From Paucibacter sp. B2R-40 (GTDB taxonomy: Bacteria; Pseudomonadota; Gammaproteobacteria; Burkholderiales; Burkholderiaceae_C): a stretch of DNA of 64,000 bases. The notes under the pieces were generated by a model, which saw only the letters and a program-made list of their open reading frames with translations, was not told the DNA's origin and did no database searches. The number at the start of each line of letters is the position of its first letter. Position 1 is the stretch's first letter. The stretch is taken from positions 1 through 64,000 of the forward strand of contig NZ_JAJIRP010000009.1 of assembly GCF_025717555.1 (NCBI RefSeq). The letters are read 5' to 3'. Position numbers and translations under genes: made by a program. Positions 9,371 to 18,176 of this stretch are shown piece by piece.

Positions 9371-10444
9371 CTACAAGGCCGAAAACACCTTGACCGCAGC
9401 CACCAAGCGCTGCGCCTGCACGCCCATGCTGATGGCAGAGGCACTGCTTTGCTCCACCATGGCGGCGTTTTGCTGTGTCATCTCGTCGAGCTGCGCGACC
9501 GCCAGCCCAACCTGCGAAATGCCCAGCGACTGCTCCTTGGAGGCTTGGGTAATTTCTGCCACCAGATCATTCACGCACCTCACCTGCCCCACAACATCGC
9601 CCATCGTGCGCCCGGCGTCTGTCACCAGGCGCGAGCCGTTCTCCACATTCTTGACCGACTCGTCAATCAGCGCCTTGATCTCCTTGGCTGCGGCGGCAGA
9701 GCGCCCTGCCAAGCTGCGCACTTCACTGGCGACCACGGCAAAACCACGCCCCTGCTCACCGGCGCGCGCCGCCTCCACCGCCGCATTCAAGGCCAGAATA
9801 TTGGTCTGAAAAGCAATGCCGTCAATCACGCTGATGATGTCGGCAATCTTGCGGCTGGAGTTGGCAATCAATGTCATGGTGGATTCCACCTCGGCCATGG
9901 CCGCGCCGCCCTTGGCTGCCACTTCCGTGGCAGCGTGGGTCAACTTTGCGGCCTGCTGGGAAGTGTCTGAATTGAGGCGCACCGAAGCGGTTTGCTGTTC
10001 CATGGCGGCGGCAGTCTGCTCCAGGCTGGATGCAGTTTGCTCGGTGCGACTGGCCAGGTCATTGGTGGCGCTGGTGATTTCTTGGCTGGCCACTTCCACA
10101 CCGCTTGCCTGCTCAAACACGTCGGCCACCAGTGACTGCAAATTCAACCCGGCCTGGTTGATGGCGCGGGCGATCAATCCGATCTCGTCACAACGATTGA
10201 GATTGAGGTCTTGACCCGCTTCACCGCTGGCGACTTGCTGTGCCACGCCGAGGATTTTGCCAAGCGGTGAAGACAGCTGGGCTTCGATAAACCCGTTGGC
10301 CAGCAAAAGGCTGGCAGCCACCGCTGCGCCGATGCTAGCCAGGGCCACCCCACCCACAGCAGAGAAAGACAGCGCCACCCCGGTGACCAGTGCCACAGCG
10401 AGCAGAGGCAGTCTCACGCGCCAGGCAGTGGGCAGTAGCTGCAA
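9371..10444 (-). pseudogene. Methyl-accepting chemotaxis protein, N-terminally truncated
   Basis: The intact part is a cytoplasmic MCP signalling module: two hydrophobic helices ([20 protein letters not shown] and the next segment), a HAMP region, then the long coiled coil with the invariant tip [26 protein letters not shown]. The frame has only a TTG to start from, with an in-frame stop six codons earlier and no ribosome-binding site. Aer-like and classical transducers have a PAS or periplasmic sensor before this point, and it is missing here. It could still be made as a sensorless transducer, but a 5' deletion is the simplest reading. Confidence 0.65.
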
Positions 10445-10630
10445 GGCGCTGGACGACCTCTAAATCAACGATGCAGCGGCTGCAGTCACTGGCCGCTTTG
10501 GGCCGGACTCACTGTGCCGGCCATACAGCGGTCACTTACCCGCAGCAGATTTTGCGGCGGTGATTTCGAGTCTCGAATGTGCAGCGGTCATTTGCGCAAG
10601 AAATCTGGCAAATTGCGCAGCTGTAGGCTA

Positions 10631-10644
10631 GGCACCCCCGAAGC
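10631..10644 (+). promoter_or_regulatory. Possible sigma-54 (-24/-12) promoter for the PEP-CTERM gene
   Basis: GGCAC-N5-AAGC has the GG and GC dinucleotides at the exact spacing of a sigma-54 promoter, about 80 bp before the start codon. PEP-CTERM genes in related bacteria are reported to depend on RpoN with PrsK/PrsR. The same bases form a CCCCC/GGGGG hairpin (10635-10649), so a terminator is the alternative. The 10445-10722 gap otherwise shows degenerate CAGCGGTCA direct repeats (near 10533 and 10581). Confidence 0.35.
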
Positions 10645-10722
10645 GGGGGATGTAGACGGCGCCGAATCCCCGTATAAACCCGACCTCGCATTCGTACTCA
10701 AGCTAACTTTCCTAAAAAAACC

Positions 10723-11694
10723 ATGAGAAATCGTTTCGCTGCCACGCTGATCCTCGCTAGCTTTCCCATGCTTGCATACGCCGATGCGTCGTTGAGCTTC
10801 AGCCTCGGCGTTGAGAGCAGCAGCACACAAGAATTCAAATACCTCAGTAGCTCGGACCTGCCGGTCAGCTTCAATAGCGGCCTGCAGACCATTTCAGTCG
10901 GCAATGCCAAGGCCTCGCTGCAGGCCTGGGCCAACCCGAGCACCGGTATGTTCAAGTCCATCGTCAGCGCTGAGGTCGGCCCCGGGCTGGCCCCGATCAA
11001 CACCGCCAACGCCTATGCGAGTTTCAATCTTGGCGACACCCTGCGCTTCACCGGGCCCGGCGACAAGGTGCAGGTCAGTTTTTCGCTGTCGCACGACACC
11101 GTGATCAGCGGCATGGACGCGCAGCAGTTCAGCGCCTACGAGCAGATCGACCACATCATCCGCGCCGGCTCGCGCAACAGCCTGTCGCTCAACTACTCGG
11201 TAGCCAATCCAAACTATGACCCGGCTGCGACCTGCATCGATTACGGCAGCGACGGAATGTATTGCCCACCCGAGACGCAACAGACGCTGCATATCAGCGA
11301 GTACAAAGGCGGGGAAACCGGCGGCCAGTTTGAGTACCAGAGAAATTATTGGACGGGTGTGCGCCAAGTTGTGCGCTTTGGTGAGGGCGACGGCCATTAC
11401 ACCGCCACCCATACCTACACCTTTGAGCTGCCTACCAATGTCGACATCAGCTTGGGCTATAGCGCCTCCAACAACGCGGAGTGTTACCACATGGCCAATT
11501 GCAGCCTGCTGAGTGATGCCTCGCATTCGGAGTATTTCGGCATCAGCGTGCAGGGCGGTAGCTTCACTTCGGCGAGCCAGTACCAATACCTCGGCTTGGC
11601 CGCGGCGGTGCCGGAGCCCGAAAGCGCCTTGATGTTGTTGGCCGGTCTGCTGGGTCTGGCTGCTTGGCGCCGCAGCCAAGTCCGCGCCGACTGA
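10723..11694 (+). CDS. PEP-CTERM sorting domain protein
   Basis: A 323-residue secreted protein of unknown function. It has a signal peptide (residues 1-20, cleavage after AYA), a beta-rich mature region with a short Cys-containing loop (CIDYGSDGMYCPPE), and a C-terminal exosortase signal: VPEPESA, a hydrophobic helix (LMLLAGLLGLAAW) and RRS. It should be exported and cleaved by exosortase, probably becoming part of the matrix or outer surface. The ATG follows an A-rich tract rather than a strong Shine-Dalgarno. A good hairpin follows the gene. Confidence 0.85.
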   Translation: MRNRFAATLILASFPMLAYADASLSFSLGVESSSTQEFKYLSSSDLPVSFNSGLQTISVGNAKASLQAWANPSTGMFKSIVSAEVGPGLAPINTANAYASFNLGDTLRFTGPGDKVQVSFSLSHDTVISGMDAQQFSAYEQIDHIIRAGSRNSLSLNYSVANPNYDPAATCIDYGSDGMYCPPETQQTLHISEYKGGETGGQFEYQRNYWTGVRQVVRFGEGDGHYTATHTYTFELPTNVDISLGYSASNNAECYHMANCSLLSDASHSEYFGISVQGGSFTSASQYQYLGLAAAVPEPESALMLLAGLLGLAAWRRSQVRAD

Positions 11695-11725
11695 ATGATG
11701 GCTTGGGCGAAGTGGAGGTAGAAGA

Positions 11726-11746
11726 AACGGCGCCTAAGGCGCCGTT
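11726..11746 (+). terminator. Hairpin terminator after the PEP-CTERM gene
   Basis: AACGGCGCC and GGCGCCGTT form a perfect 9-bp stem with a TAA loop, 32 bp after the stop; only a weak T-rich tail (GTTCC) follows. It may serve both directions, since the next gene on the minus strand ends at 11907. Confidence 0.6.
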
Positions 11747-11906
11747 GTTCCTTAGCGGGCCTTCGTTGGGTCGCGTATGAAACTAGCTCCATACGATTTG
11801 ACATGGATCGAGGAAGCGGATTTCGGGCACTCAGGATTTTGACGTCGAGACCAGCGAGATGCAGAAGGCGGTTACAGCTCTCCGGCGAGTTCGGTTGGAA
11901 AACTAT

Positions 11907-12866
11907 TCACGCAGGAGCTTTCGCCACGACAACAAGCTCGTCGGCCGACGGTCGCCGTTGCCGGCCTTTCCGGCCGAGTGCGCCTATCCCAGTCAGCCCC
12001 ACTAGCCAAAAGGCCCAAGTGGACGGTTCGGGTACCGCGCTGGCCAACAACAGGCCGGAACGGCTTGTCCAAGTGACGCCCGTTGGCACGTCGATGGTCA
12101 CCAGCTTAGCAGTGTGCGAAGCGTCGAGCGAGTCGCCCGCGTCCATTGACTTGTACGTCTTGAGAAGCATGTCGAATGAGAAGTAAATGTCGTAGCCTGT
12201 TGGCGTGATGGTGGTGAATTGCGGGTACTGGGTGATCAACGTTTTCAGATAGCTGGGTTTGAGGTCGGCTACCAATGTGACCGTCCCGCCATTGCTGAGC
12301 CGGGTGTCCGTGCCGATGTAGATGTTGTCAAACGCACCTATGCCGCTGCCGTTACGGACCCCGATGCTGGCCTGGCCCAGGGTCTTGTTTGTGATCGTGG
12401 GCCCGGCGTTCGGGTCATGGAGCCAGCCGGCATGCACATCCATCTTCAATAGGATGGAACTGGGCAGCAGGTTGCCGTAAGGGATATGGAAGCTCAGAGT
12501 GTCGTGCAGGGTCGACAGTGCACCCGAAGTGGCCCAGCTGCCATCAGACAATGGGAGCGACCCGTTGGCGCTGATGCTCAGACTGGCCGATGCCATGTCG
12601 GCACTAGCAGTGGACGTGGCGGTACGAAGCATCTGACCGTTTCGCAGATCCTGTATCCCGCCGACTGCAGTGCCGCCGGACGTGAGCGGGTCATAAATGC
12701 CGCCTCCGCTTCCGGTCACCGCGCTGTAATAGGAGCTGAACGTCCTCGCGCCGGCGCCCGAGCTGCCGTACACCTCTGATTTGTCGACCGGAATCCAGTC
12801 GGCGCGGGCAGCGTTGCAGGCGGCACCGATCAGCGCTGCGGCAATCCAGAATCGTTTGGCATTCAT
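11907..12866 (-). CDS. PEP-CTERM sorting domain protein
   Basis: About 319 residues. A signal peptide ends after ARA (residues 1-22), the mature part is Ser/Thr/Gly-rich and beta-like, and the C terminus has SAVPEPSTWAFWLVG, a hydrophobic helix and a basic segment (RKGRQRR). An extra 14 residues (ADELVVVAKAPA) follow the basic cluster, which is longer than usual. ATG 12866 is chosen over upstream TTG/GTG because AGGGAG lies 6 nt before it. It converges with the other PEP-CTERM gene but is not closely similar to it. Function unknown. Confidence 0.8.
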   Translation of the reverse strand: MNAKRFWIAAALIGAACNAARADWIPVDKSEVYGSSGAGARTFSSYYSAVTGSGGGIYDPLTSGGTAVGGIQDLRNGQMLRTATSTASADMASASLSISANGSLPLSDGSWATSGALSTLHDTLSFHIPYGNLLPSSILLKMDVHAGWLHDPNAGPTITNKTLGQASIGVRNGSGIGAFDNIYIGTDTRLSNGGTVTLVADLKPSYLKTLITQYPQFTTITPTGYDIYFSFDMLLKTYKSMDAGDSLDASHTAKLVTIDVPTGVTWTSRSGLLLASAVPEPSTWAFWLVGLTGIGALGRKGRQRRPSADELVVVAKAPA

Positions 12867-13152
12867 CAACACTCCCTGAGGGTGGTTTGCAGTTTGTACT
12901 GCGGATCACGGCGGGCCGCTCCCAAGACCGTCGCCACTCCAAGAGAACGGAATGAGGGTCGGCGTAGTCGGGCGCGTTCGCAGTCGAGCTTAAGTTTGCC
13001 GACGAGCCGCTGCTTCGTCGACCCGGTGCTGTACCGCCTTCTCGGTACAAGGCTTCGACCTAGGGGGGCGCTGGCCGGCGCCGATGCTGTCGATTGCCGA
13101 AATTGAATCTTCCTGGGCGATTCGCAGCTGCCATGGGCCCTCACTCATCGTC

Positions 13153-13251
13153 GAAGAACCAAACGTCAGCTAAGCGGCGCTTGTTCGAACTTTCGGCCTA
13201 GCGCAGGCCGGGACATTTCGAGGGCACCGGCTGCTCGGCAACTCCGTGCCC
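13153..13251 (-). repeat. Dispersed structured repeat, copy D (3' part missing)
   Basis: Minus orientation. The leading stem GGGCAC/GTGCCC and second stem GGCCT/AGGCC are intact and the core (GTTCGAAC variant, AGCTGACGTTTGG) is present, but the CGGCGGCTTACTGG tail is lost. It lies about 100 bp downstream of an integrase stump. Confidence 0.75.
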
Positions 13252-13354
13252 AGTGCACTCGCCCACTTAAGCTTCTTGAAATCGGATCCTCAGCAGTAAG
13301 CAGCCGTTGCAAAGCGTCAGCCTTCAGGACGTCCGAGTCCTTTCGATCAAAGTG

Positions 13355-13525
13355 TATCGACTCGACAAGACTTTTTGTCGCGCCGCCACCAAGGTTCAAC
13401 AGGTGGGTGCAGTTCATGTTCGTGGCCAGGTCAGAATGGCCGAGCAAGTCCTGAACTGTTGGGATGCCCGAGGCCAAATGACGCCCAATGGCGCCGAAAA
13501 CACTGTATGGCGCAGCCAGCAACAG
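13355..13525 (-). pseudogene. Integron-type tyrosine recombinase (intI-like), C-terminal remnant
   Basis: The minus strand encodes IPTVQDLLGHSDLATN followed by CTHLLNLGGGATKSLVES. This matches the C terminus of tyrosine recombinases, and the LLNLGGG-KS ending is the form seen in integron integrases (usual YTHVL-GGxGVRSPL) rather than XerC/XerD. The catalytic tyrosine position is Cys here. The preceding LRH motif (arginine box II) is in another frame (LRHTVF, about 13500-13520), so at least one frameshift separates them. Nothing of the N-terminal two thirds remains before the LacI gene at 13570. Confidence 0.6.
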
Positions 13526-13569
13526 GCCATGCAATGCAAGGTTGAAGTGTGCTGCACAATCACGCTCCT

Positions 13570-14613
13570 ATGTCCGACCCAACCCATTCCACTGCCCAAA
13601 TTGCCGAGCAGCGGCGCCTTCAGATGGCCGACATCGCGCGCCTTGCTGGTGTCTCGGTGTCGACTGTTTCACGCGCACTCAACGGCAGCAGCCTCGTCAA
13701 CGCTGAGACACGCGAACGTGTGGCTGAGCTGGCGCGCTCGCTCAACTATTCGATCAACCTCAGCGCCCAGAACTTGCGCCTGCAGAAAAATCGCACGGTA
13801 GCTGTTGTTTTGCCATTTGAGGCCGAATCGCGCCAGCACATCTCCGATCCCTTCTTCCTTGCCCTGATTGGCAGCATCGCCGACGCGCTGACCGATCAGG
13901 GCTACGACATGCTGCTGTCCCGGGTCGATGCGGAGCACTTGGATCTGGCCGCGCAGTTCTACGACTCGGGCAAGGCGATCGGTGTGCTGATGATTGGCCA
14001 GTGGCGCCACCATGACCAACTGAACGCGCTGGCAGCGCGCCAACTGCCGCTGGTCGTGTGGGGCGGCGCGCTGCCCCGGCAGCTGTACTGCAGCATTGGC
14101 GGGGACAACATCGCCGGCGGTCAACTGGCCACGACGCATCTGCTCGCCCGGGGCTGCCGGCGCATCGCGTTTCTGGGCGATGCGCAACTGCCCGAGGTCT
14201 GGCTGCGTCGTGAGGGCTATAGCCAGGCCTTGCGCCAAGCCGGATTGCAAGCTGATCCGGCGCTGGAGCTCGCCCTGTCGTTCGAACCGGCGGCGGCACG
14301 CGCGGCGATTGCTCGGTGGTTGCCTGCTGCGCCGGGTTTCGACGCGATCTTTGCTTGCAGCGACCTGCTGGCTCTGCAGGCGATCCAGTTGCTGCGCGCG
14401 AGCGGCCAGCGGGTGCCCGAGGACATTGCCGTCGTCGGCTTCGACGACATGCCGCTGGCTGCCTACTGCGACCCACCGCTGACGACGGTGCACCAACCGG
14501 TGGCCGAGGCAGGCGCCGAGTTGGTCGCCTCGCTGATGGCGCAACTGAGCGGTGAAAAAGCGCTGCCGCGCACGCTGGACGTGCAGTTGGTGGTCCGCGC
14601 CAGTGCGCCCTAA
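13570..14613 (+). CDS. LacI family transcriptional regulator
   Basis: About 347 residues. The N-terminal headpiece (MADIARLAGVSVSTVSRAL, residues 19-37) is the LacI helix-turn-helix, followed by the hinge region and a periplasmic-binding-protein-like effector domain (RTVAVVLPF to the C terminus), typical for sugar-responsive repressors. It precedes a sucrose uptake and phosphorolysis operon on the same strand, and a 16-bp LacI-type palindrome lies between. It is therefore very probably the sucrose or fructose-responsive repressor, comparable to SuxR of Xanthomonas. Start is uncertain: ATG 13570 chosen, GTG 13549 and ATG 13624 possible. Confidence 0.9.
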   Translation: MSDPTHSTAQIAEQRRLQMADIARLAGVSVSTVSRALNGSSLVNAETRERVAELARSLNYSINLSAQNLRLQKNRTVAVVLPFEAESRQHISDPFFLALIGSIADALTDQGYDMLLSRVDAEHLDLAAQFYDSGKAIGVLMIGQWRHHDQLNALAARQLPLVVWGGALPRQLYCSIGGDNIAGGQLATTHLLARGCRRIAFLGDAQLPEVWLRREGYSQALRQAGLQADPALELALSFEPAAARAAIARWLPAAPGFDAIFACSDLLALQAIQLLRASGQRVPEDIAVVGFDDMPLAAYCDPPLTTVHQPVAEAGAELVASLMAQLSGEKALPRTLDVQLVVRASAP

Positions 14614-14758
14614 CAATTGATCCAGCGATTGATCTGGCGATTGAGTTGACGATCGATTGCAACGCTGATCTCTAACTTGCCTCAGCGTCTCGGTGAGCAT
14701 GCCGAGAGTTCCGATGAAATCTAAGTTTTTTGCAATACACCTCCTCGTTTTCCCTAGT

Positions 14759-14774
14759 TTGCAATCGATTGCAA
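14759..14774. promoter_or_regulatory. LacI-family operator, perfect 16-bp palindrome
   Basis: TTGCAATCGATTGCAA is a perfect palindrome with the central CG typical of LacI/GalR operators, 128 bp before the receptor start. A half site, CGATTGCAA, recurs at 14654-14662 right after the regulator gene, inside a run of GCGATTGA repeats, so two operators about 105 bp apart could allow looping. Confidence 0.75.
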
Positions 14775-14901
14775 TAACAGCCAAAATGGTGCCAACGAGA
14801 CGGTGTTGGTGCGGCTTGCCCCAAGATGTTGCAGACAGCACGGTCTCGAACTACAGCCAGGCAGCGGTTTCCCGATCTGCCGGCAACACCAGGAGACTCT
14901 G

Positions 14902-17184
14902 ATGCCCGCCTTGACGACCCACATTCGCCGTTGCCCGACCGCGCTCGCCGCCATCAGCCTCGCGCTGCTGCAGCTGAGCGCTCAAGCTCAATCCACCACC
15001 AGGGATACATCACCGCCATCTCCTGCTGCAGAGAAGGATGGTCTGAAGCTCGACCTGGTTGTCATGACCGGCACCTCGACGCGCAGCTCGAAGATGAAGC
15101 AAAGCGTCTCGGTCAGCACGGTCGACAGCGAGCAGATCGCCAAGACAGGTGCCACCAGTGCGACCGAGCTGCTTCGCTCGGTGCCGGGCTTGCGCTCAGA
15201 GTCGACCGGCGGTGAGGGCAATGCCAATGTGACCGTGCGCGGCGTGCCGCTGTCGGCTGGCGGCTCGCGCTATGTGCAGATGCAGGAAGACGGCTTGCCC
15301 TTGCTGATGTTCGGTGACATCGCCTTCGGCACCGCCGACCAGTTTCTGCGCGTGGACTACAGCACCGACCGGCTCGAAGTCATACGCGGCGGTTCGGCCT
15401 CTACCCTGGCTTCGAACTCGCCCGGCGGCATCGTCAACTTCATCAGCAAGACCGGCGCAGAAAAGGGCGGCAGCATCGGCCTGACCGCCGGCCTCGGCAA
15501 CGAGCTGTTCCGTCTCGATGCCAACTATGGTGCGAGCCTCGGCAACGGCACGAGCTTTCATATCGGCGGCTTTCAGCGCATCGGCGAAGGGGGGCGGCCG
15601 ACCGGGCAGAACGTCGAGAACGGCGGTCAGATCAAGGCCAACCTGACGCAAAAGTTCGACAAGGGCTATGTGCGCCTGAGTCTGAAGCTGCTGGACGACA
15701 AGACGCCTTCGCTGCTGCCGGTGCCGGTCACCGTCAGCAACGGCAATATCCACACCATCCCCGGCATTGACCCGCGCACTGCCTTCTTCCTGACGCCAAG
15801 CTTGGCCAAGGACACCAGCTTCAACAAGGACGGCGGCACCACAACCTCGTCTACACGCGATGGCCTTCACGTGAAGAGCCAGGCAGTCGGCTTCGAGGCT
15901 GGCGTCGACCTGGGCAACGAATACAGCATCGACGAGAAGTTCCGCCGCAGCAGCAATTCAGGCCGCTTCATCGCCTTGTTCCCAGGTGATAACGGCAACA
16001 ACGGCAGCGCCAAGTCATTCACCGGGGTGCTCTTCAATACCTCGCTGGACAACTTCGACAACACCTTCAACGACATCAAGCTGAGCAAGGTGATCAAAAC
16101 CAGCGGCGGCGTCAAGACGACGCTGGTCGGCGGCCTCTTCTACGGCGTGCAAAACGTCGCCCAGACCTGGTTCTGGAATCGCTACAACCTGACGCTGGAC
16201 GGCGAGAACGCCAAGGTCGTCGATGCCGCCGGCAATCCGACTTCGGCCCCGGCCGGCCTGGGCTGGACCACCTTTGGCGGCTGCTGCACCCGCACCTGGG
16301 ACGTGCAGTACACCGAGACCTCGCCTTATGTTGCCAGCACGGTTGAATTCGGCGCGTTGATCGTCGACGGCAGCCTGCGTCGGGACCAGCAAAAGGCCCG
16401 CGGCTACACGCTCAACGGCGACAACACCGCGCAGACCTGGGATACCGCCAGCCAGAAGACGGTCAACTACGACGTCAAGCACACCTCCTATTCGCTGGGC
16501 GCCAACTACGCGTTCAACCCCAATCTGGCCGCTTTTGCCCGCGCCAGCAACGGCGTGGCCTTCAGCGCCGACCGCCTGCTCTACGGCAATCCGCTTGACG
16601 GTTCGGTGCCTATCAGTACCAACGAGATCGACCAGGTCGAAGCCGGCGTGAAGTGGCGCGCCAAGGGCCTGAGCGTTTTCGCGACGCTGTTCAATGCCCG
16701 CACCAATGAAAGCAATTACGAGGTGACGACGCAGAAGTTCAGCGCCACCAAGTACGAGGCCAGCGGTATCGAGCTCGAAGCGGCCTACGCCATCGGCGAC
16801 TTCCGCCTCAGCGGGGGTGCCACCTTCACCGACGCCGAGATCAGGTCGTCCAACAACGCGGCCATCGTCGGCAAGAAGCCGCGCCGTCAGGCCGACTTCA
16901 TCTATCAGATCGCACCCAGCTACGCCTGGGGTGATCTGGAGCTGGGCGCCGCCTTGGTCGGTTCGGGCAAGTCTTACGGCGACGACGACAACACCATCCG
17001 CATGAAGGGCTACACCCTCGTCAACGCCTTCGTGAACTACCAGCTGAGCCCGCAGGCGATGCTGTCCGTGTCGGCCAATAACCTGTTCAATACCTTGGCT
17101 TACACCGAGATCGAAGGCGACGGTCATGCGGCACGCGCCTTCAACGGCCGCACCGTGCGGGCGACCTTGAAGTACAGCTTCTGA
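14902..17184 (+). CDS. TonB-dependent outer-membrane receptor, sucrose locus
   Basis: About 760 residues. A signal peptide ends after AQA (residue 29), a plug domain follows (residues about 50-190, VMTGTSTRSSKMKQSVSV through LEVIRGGSASTL), then a 22-strand barrel ending in the usual aromatic residue (RATLKYSF). Start set at ATG 14902, which has AGGAG 7 nt upstream. As first gene of the sucrose operon behind the operator it most likely carries sucrose (or sucrosyl oligosaccharides) across the outer membrane, in the way SuxA does in Xanthomonas. The substrate is inferred from neighbours. Confidence 0.88.
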   Translation: MPALTTHIRRCPTALAAISLALLQLSAQAQSTTRDTSPPSPAAEKDGLKLDLVVMTGTSTRSSKMKQSVSVSTVDSEQIAKTGATSATELLRSVPGLRSESTGGEGNANVTVRGVPLSAGGSRYVQMQEDGLPLLMFGDIAFGTADQFLRVDYSTDRLEVIRGGSASTLASNSPGGIVNFISKTGAEKGGSIGLTAGLGNELFRLDANYGASLGNGTSFHIGGFQRIGEGGRPTGQNVENGGQIKANLTQKFDKGYVRLSLKLLDDKTPSLLPVPVTVSNGNIHTIPGIDPRTAFFLTPSLAKDTSFNKDGGTTTSSTRDGLHVKSQAVGFEAGVDLGNEYSIDEKFRRSSNSGRFIALFPGDNGNNGSAKSFTGVLFNTSLDNFDNTFNDIKLSKVIKTSGGVKTTLVGGLFYGVQNVAQTWFWNRYNLTLDGENAKVVDAAGNPTSAPAGLGWTTFGGCCTRTWDVQYTETSPYVASTVEFGALIVDGSLRRDQQKARGYTLNGDNTAQTWDTASQKTVNYDVKHTSYSLGANYAFNPNLAAFARASNGVAFSADRLLYGNPLDGSVPISTNEIDQVEAGVKWRAKGLSVFATLFNARTNESNYEVTTQKFSATKYEASGIELEAAYAIGDFRLSGGATFTDAEIRSSNNAAIVGKKPRRQADFIYQIAPSYAWGDLELGAALVGSGKSYGDDDNTIRMKGYTLVNAFVNYQLSPQAMLSVSANNLFNTLAYTEIEGDGHAARAFNGRTVRATLKYSF

Positions 17185-17189
17185 GCGTG

Positions 17190-18176
17190 ATGATGAACGT
17201 CGCTCCCCAAGCCTTGGTGCCCTCGGTCTTGCTTGTCGGCGAGGCGCTTGTCGACGAGTTCCGCGAGCGGCGTGTGGCCGGCGGCGCGCCCTTCAATGTC
17301 GCGCGTTCGCTGGCGGCGCTGAGGCCCGGTCTGCCGGTGTGCTTGGTCACCCGGCTGCACCCGGCGGATGAGGGCGGGGCGGCACTGCTCGCCAGCAGCC
17401 GGCGCTTCAATCTGAGCCTGGCGGGCATCCAGCACGAGCCGGTCCATGCTACGGGTCGGGTGGCGGTGCTGGAGGAGGGTGGCGGCCATCACTTCGAAAT
17501 CCATGCGCCATCGGCCTGGGACTTCATCGAACTGGCGCCCGCGCAGGCCTTGCTGGCTGCGGCACCGCCGGCCTTCTTCTACTTCGGCAGCCTGGCCCAG
17601 CGCGGTGCGGTGTCGCGCGCCAGCATTCGTGCGTTGGCGCAGCAAGCCGGCGAGCTCGGCAGCACGCGTTATCTGGACCTGAACTTGCGCGACGGCAGCT
17701 CTGAGGCGCTGCTGGCCGCTGAGTCTCTGGCGCTGAGCGATTGGCTCAAGGTCAATGAACATGAGCTGGCGCAGCTGTTCGCTTGGTTCGGCACGGCGGA
17801 TGATGCGCAGGCCGACATGCTGGGCGATGCATCCGCACTCGCAGCGCCGGTGCAGCGCTTGATGCAATGCTTCAGCTTGCAGCGCCTGATCCTCACGCGC
17901 GGCGCCGCAGGCTACGTGGCGTTTGACGCGCAGGGCAGGGTGCTGGCGCAAGCGGCTGGCCTTGTCGTTTCTCCAATGGTCGACACGGTCGGCGCCGGCG
18001 ACGCTTTCTCGGCCATGCTGCTCAGCGCCTGTCTGGCTGGTTTGGAGCTGGCGCAGGCGCTGGCTCTGGCCAACCGCTATGCCGCGGCGCTGTGCGGCGA
18101 GCGCGGGCCGCTGCCGGACGATGATGCCTTCTTTGCGCCGTGGCGGGCGCTGTTGCTGAAGGAATCAACGCGATGA
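17190..18176 (+). CDS. PfkB family carbohydrate kinase, probable fructokinase
   Basis: About 329 residues. PfkB/ribokinase fold: the N-terminal glycine motif (GGAPFNVARSLAAL) and the C-terminal ATP/catalytic motif DTVGAGDAFSAMLL (the Asp of GAGD is the base) are both intact. In a sucrose phosphorylase operon it should phosphorylate the released fructose to fructose-6-phosphate. It starts 6 bp after the receptor stop and overlaps the permease gene by 4 nt (ATGA), so translation is coupled. Three possible starts (GTG 17187, ATG 17190, ATG 17193) differ by one residue each. Confidence 0.88.
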   Translation: MMNVAPQALVPSVLLVGEALVDEFRERRVAGGAPFNVARSLAALRPGLPVCLVTRLHPADEGGAALLASSRRFNLSLAGIQHEPVHATGRVAVLEEGGGHHFEIHAPSAWDFIELAPAQALLAAAPPAFFYFGSLAQRGAVSRASIRALAQQAGELGSTRYLDLNLRDGSSEALLAAESLALSDWLKVNEHELAQLFAWFGTADDAQADMLGDASALAAPVQRLMQCFSLQRLILTRGAAGYVAFDAQGRVLAQAAGLVVSPMVDTVGAGDAFSAMLLSACLAGLELAQALALANRYAAALCGERGPLPDDDAFFAPWRALLLKESTR

